Assembly: GCF_040958095.1 (NCBI RefSeq)
Contig: NC_091228.1
Location: 9,188,340 to 9,252,339, forward strand
Direction: 5' to 3'
DNA: 64,000 nt
DNA from: Procambarus clarkii
Lineage: Eukaryota; Arthropoda; Malacostraca; Decapoda; Cambaridae
A program made the position numbers and the translations under genes. The notes below the pieces were generated by a model. It was not told the origin of the DNA. It worked only from the letters and a program-made list of their open reading frames with translations, and searched no databases. Numbering within the stretch: the stretch's first letter is position 1; the number at the start of each line of letters is the position of its first letter. Positions 63,011 through 64,000 of this stretch are shown in pieces.

Positions 63011-63244
63011 TTAAAATAAGTGCAAGTTTGATATGAAAAGCTGAACTAATTACATTTAGGAGTTGTATTTTATGCCTCAAGATGTCTTAGAGAACAACAT
63101 TGATGTAGTGAACAACACTAATGGATGAAGGCGTTTCTTTGATGAACGAAGGTGTCCGAGAACAGCTTTAATGAAAGATTAACTTTTGCTGACACAGAAT
63201 AACTTTGATGATTGACATTAACTTTTGTTAGCTCTGAGAATAAC

Positions 63245-63650
63245 TTTTGAGTACATGAATAGTATTTTTGACGTGTTTGAGTGTCATTTATGGTCTTTGA
63301 TTGATGTCTCGAAGAGTGTTTTTGTCTGATTGTGACATCAATGTCTCTAAGAGCGTCTTTGATTGCGTCCTTGATGTTTCTGAATGTGTCTTTGATGTCT
63401 TGGAGACATCAAAAACATTCTACGAGTGTTTCATTGATGTCTGTGTGTGTCTGATGTCTTGAGGAGTAACTTTGATGTCTCTCGAGTGTCTTTGATGTTT
63501 TTAAGTTTGTCATTGAAGTCTTTGAGAGTGTCTGAGTGCATTATTAATGTGGTCGAGTCTTTTGATGTATCGAAGAGTAACTTTGGTGTCTAAGTTCATC
63601 TTTGATGTCTCAAAGGATGTCTTTGATGTCCGAGTGTCTCCTTGACTTTC
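63245..63650. repeat. Degenerate tandem repeat (GTCTTTGATGTCT-type)
   Basis: The words TTTGATGTCT, GAGTGTC and TCTTTGATG recur every 20-30 bases on the plus strand with much variation. No gene. Confidence 0.75.
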
Positions 63651-63794
63651 TTTTCTTACTACACGAAGTATATTTTTAGTTAAGAACAGCGTTGAAAGAT
63701 ACCCTTTGCCTATTTTCTACTCTAATTTCTAGTTAAGAAATTACAAGAAATGTTTGTTTTGGTACATTTCGTACTGAATAAAGCAGATTTAAGA

Positions 63795-64000
63795 ATAGTG
63801 TTGCGAAGAACATTGAGACATGGAGAACAAGAATACCAAGTATAAAAGTTGTACAGGGAACATGATGAACATGAAAAGAACACAGAACATGAACTTGTGA
63901 AGAACATGCTAAGAACATTGAGAACGTGAATATCGAGTATAAAAGTTATACAGAGAATACGAGACGAGAATGAAAACATGACAAGGAACAGTGAACTTTG
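63795..64000. repeat. Tandem repeat, about 102-bp unit
   Basis: AAGAACATTGAGA followed by AGTATAAAAGTT and ATACAGAGAA/GTACAGGGAA occurs near 63809 and again near 63911, about 102 bases apart. GAACATGA words fill the gaps. The array runs to the window end. Minus-strand frames here are artefacts. Confidence 0.7.

Overview
This window is eukaryotic repeat DNA, most likely from a decapod crustacean (crayfish-like). The reasons are several repeat types I associate with decapod genomes: a tRNA-derived SINE, two palindromic MITE-like elements, CR1-type LINEs and TTAGG-type motifs. There are also very long (CT)n and 18-bp minisatellite tracts and typical spliceosomal splice sites. No bacterial operon features are present. 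The species call is inference.

Layout. 1-6.9 kb (minus strand): part of a Polinton/Maverick (adinto-like) element with a broken integrase (1-922), an intact A32-type packaging ATPase (916-1572) and a broken protein-primed-type family B DNA polymerase (2161-6068). The polymerase appears to be spliced to three small upstream exons (6275-6872) encoding a Cys-rich domain and a basic nuclear-localisation-like segment. The capsid and protease genes expected of a complete element are not in the window. 7.6-22.4 kb: three arrays of one 18-bp minisatellite family (8095-11938, 13572-14690, 19870-22441), with a decayed CR1/L2-like LINE (copy A, 15.5-19.86 kb, itself carrying a SINE) between the second and third. 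22.6-27.9 kb: a tRNA-Pro gene, a second tRNA-Pro-like gene and remnants, a TIR MITE, a fold-back repeat cluster and a SINE.

28-35.5 kb: an RNase-H-class (I/Jockey-like) LINE, copy 1, split by a SINE and cut at its RT active site by about 1 kb of (CT)n, followed by CR1-like debris. 35.5-46.7 kb: a Penelope-like fragment and CR1-like fragments and copies C and D (mostly minus strand), copy C carrying a palindromic MITE with an 11-bp target duplication. 47-59 kb: a nest in which a Jockey-like LINE is split twice, once by a nearly complete I-like LINE (copy 2, 8-bp duplication) and once by a 5'-truncated CR1-like LINE (copy B, 7-bp duplication). 58.8-64 kb: another LINE RT fragment (minus), a Gypsy-like leader and gag fragment cut by an inverted I-like LINE 5' end, degenerate TTAGG sequence and simple tandem repeats.

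No ordinary host protein-coding gene could be supported. The only plausible functional host genes are the tRNA genes. The transposon genes mostly carry stops and frameshifts; the packaging ATPase is the one long intact transposon reading frame.
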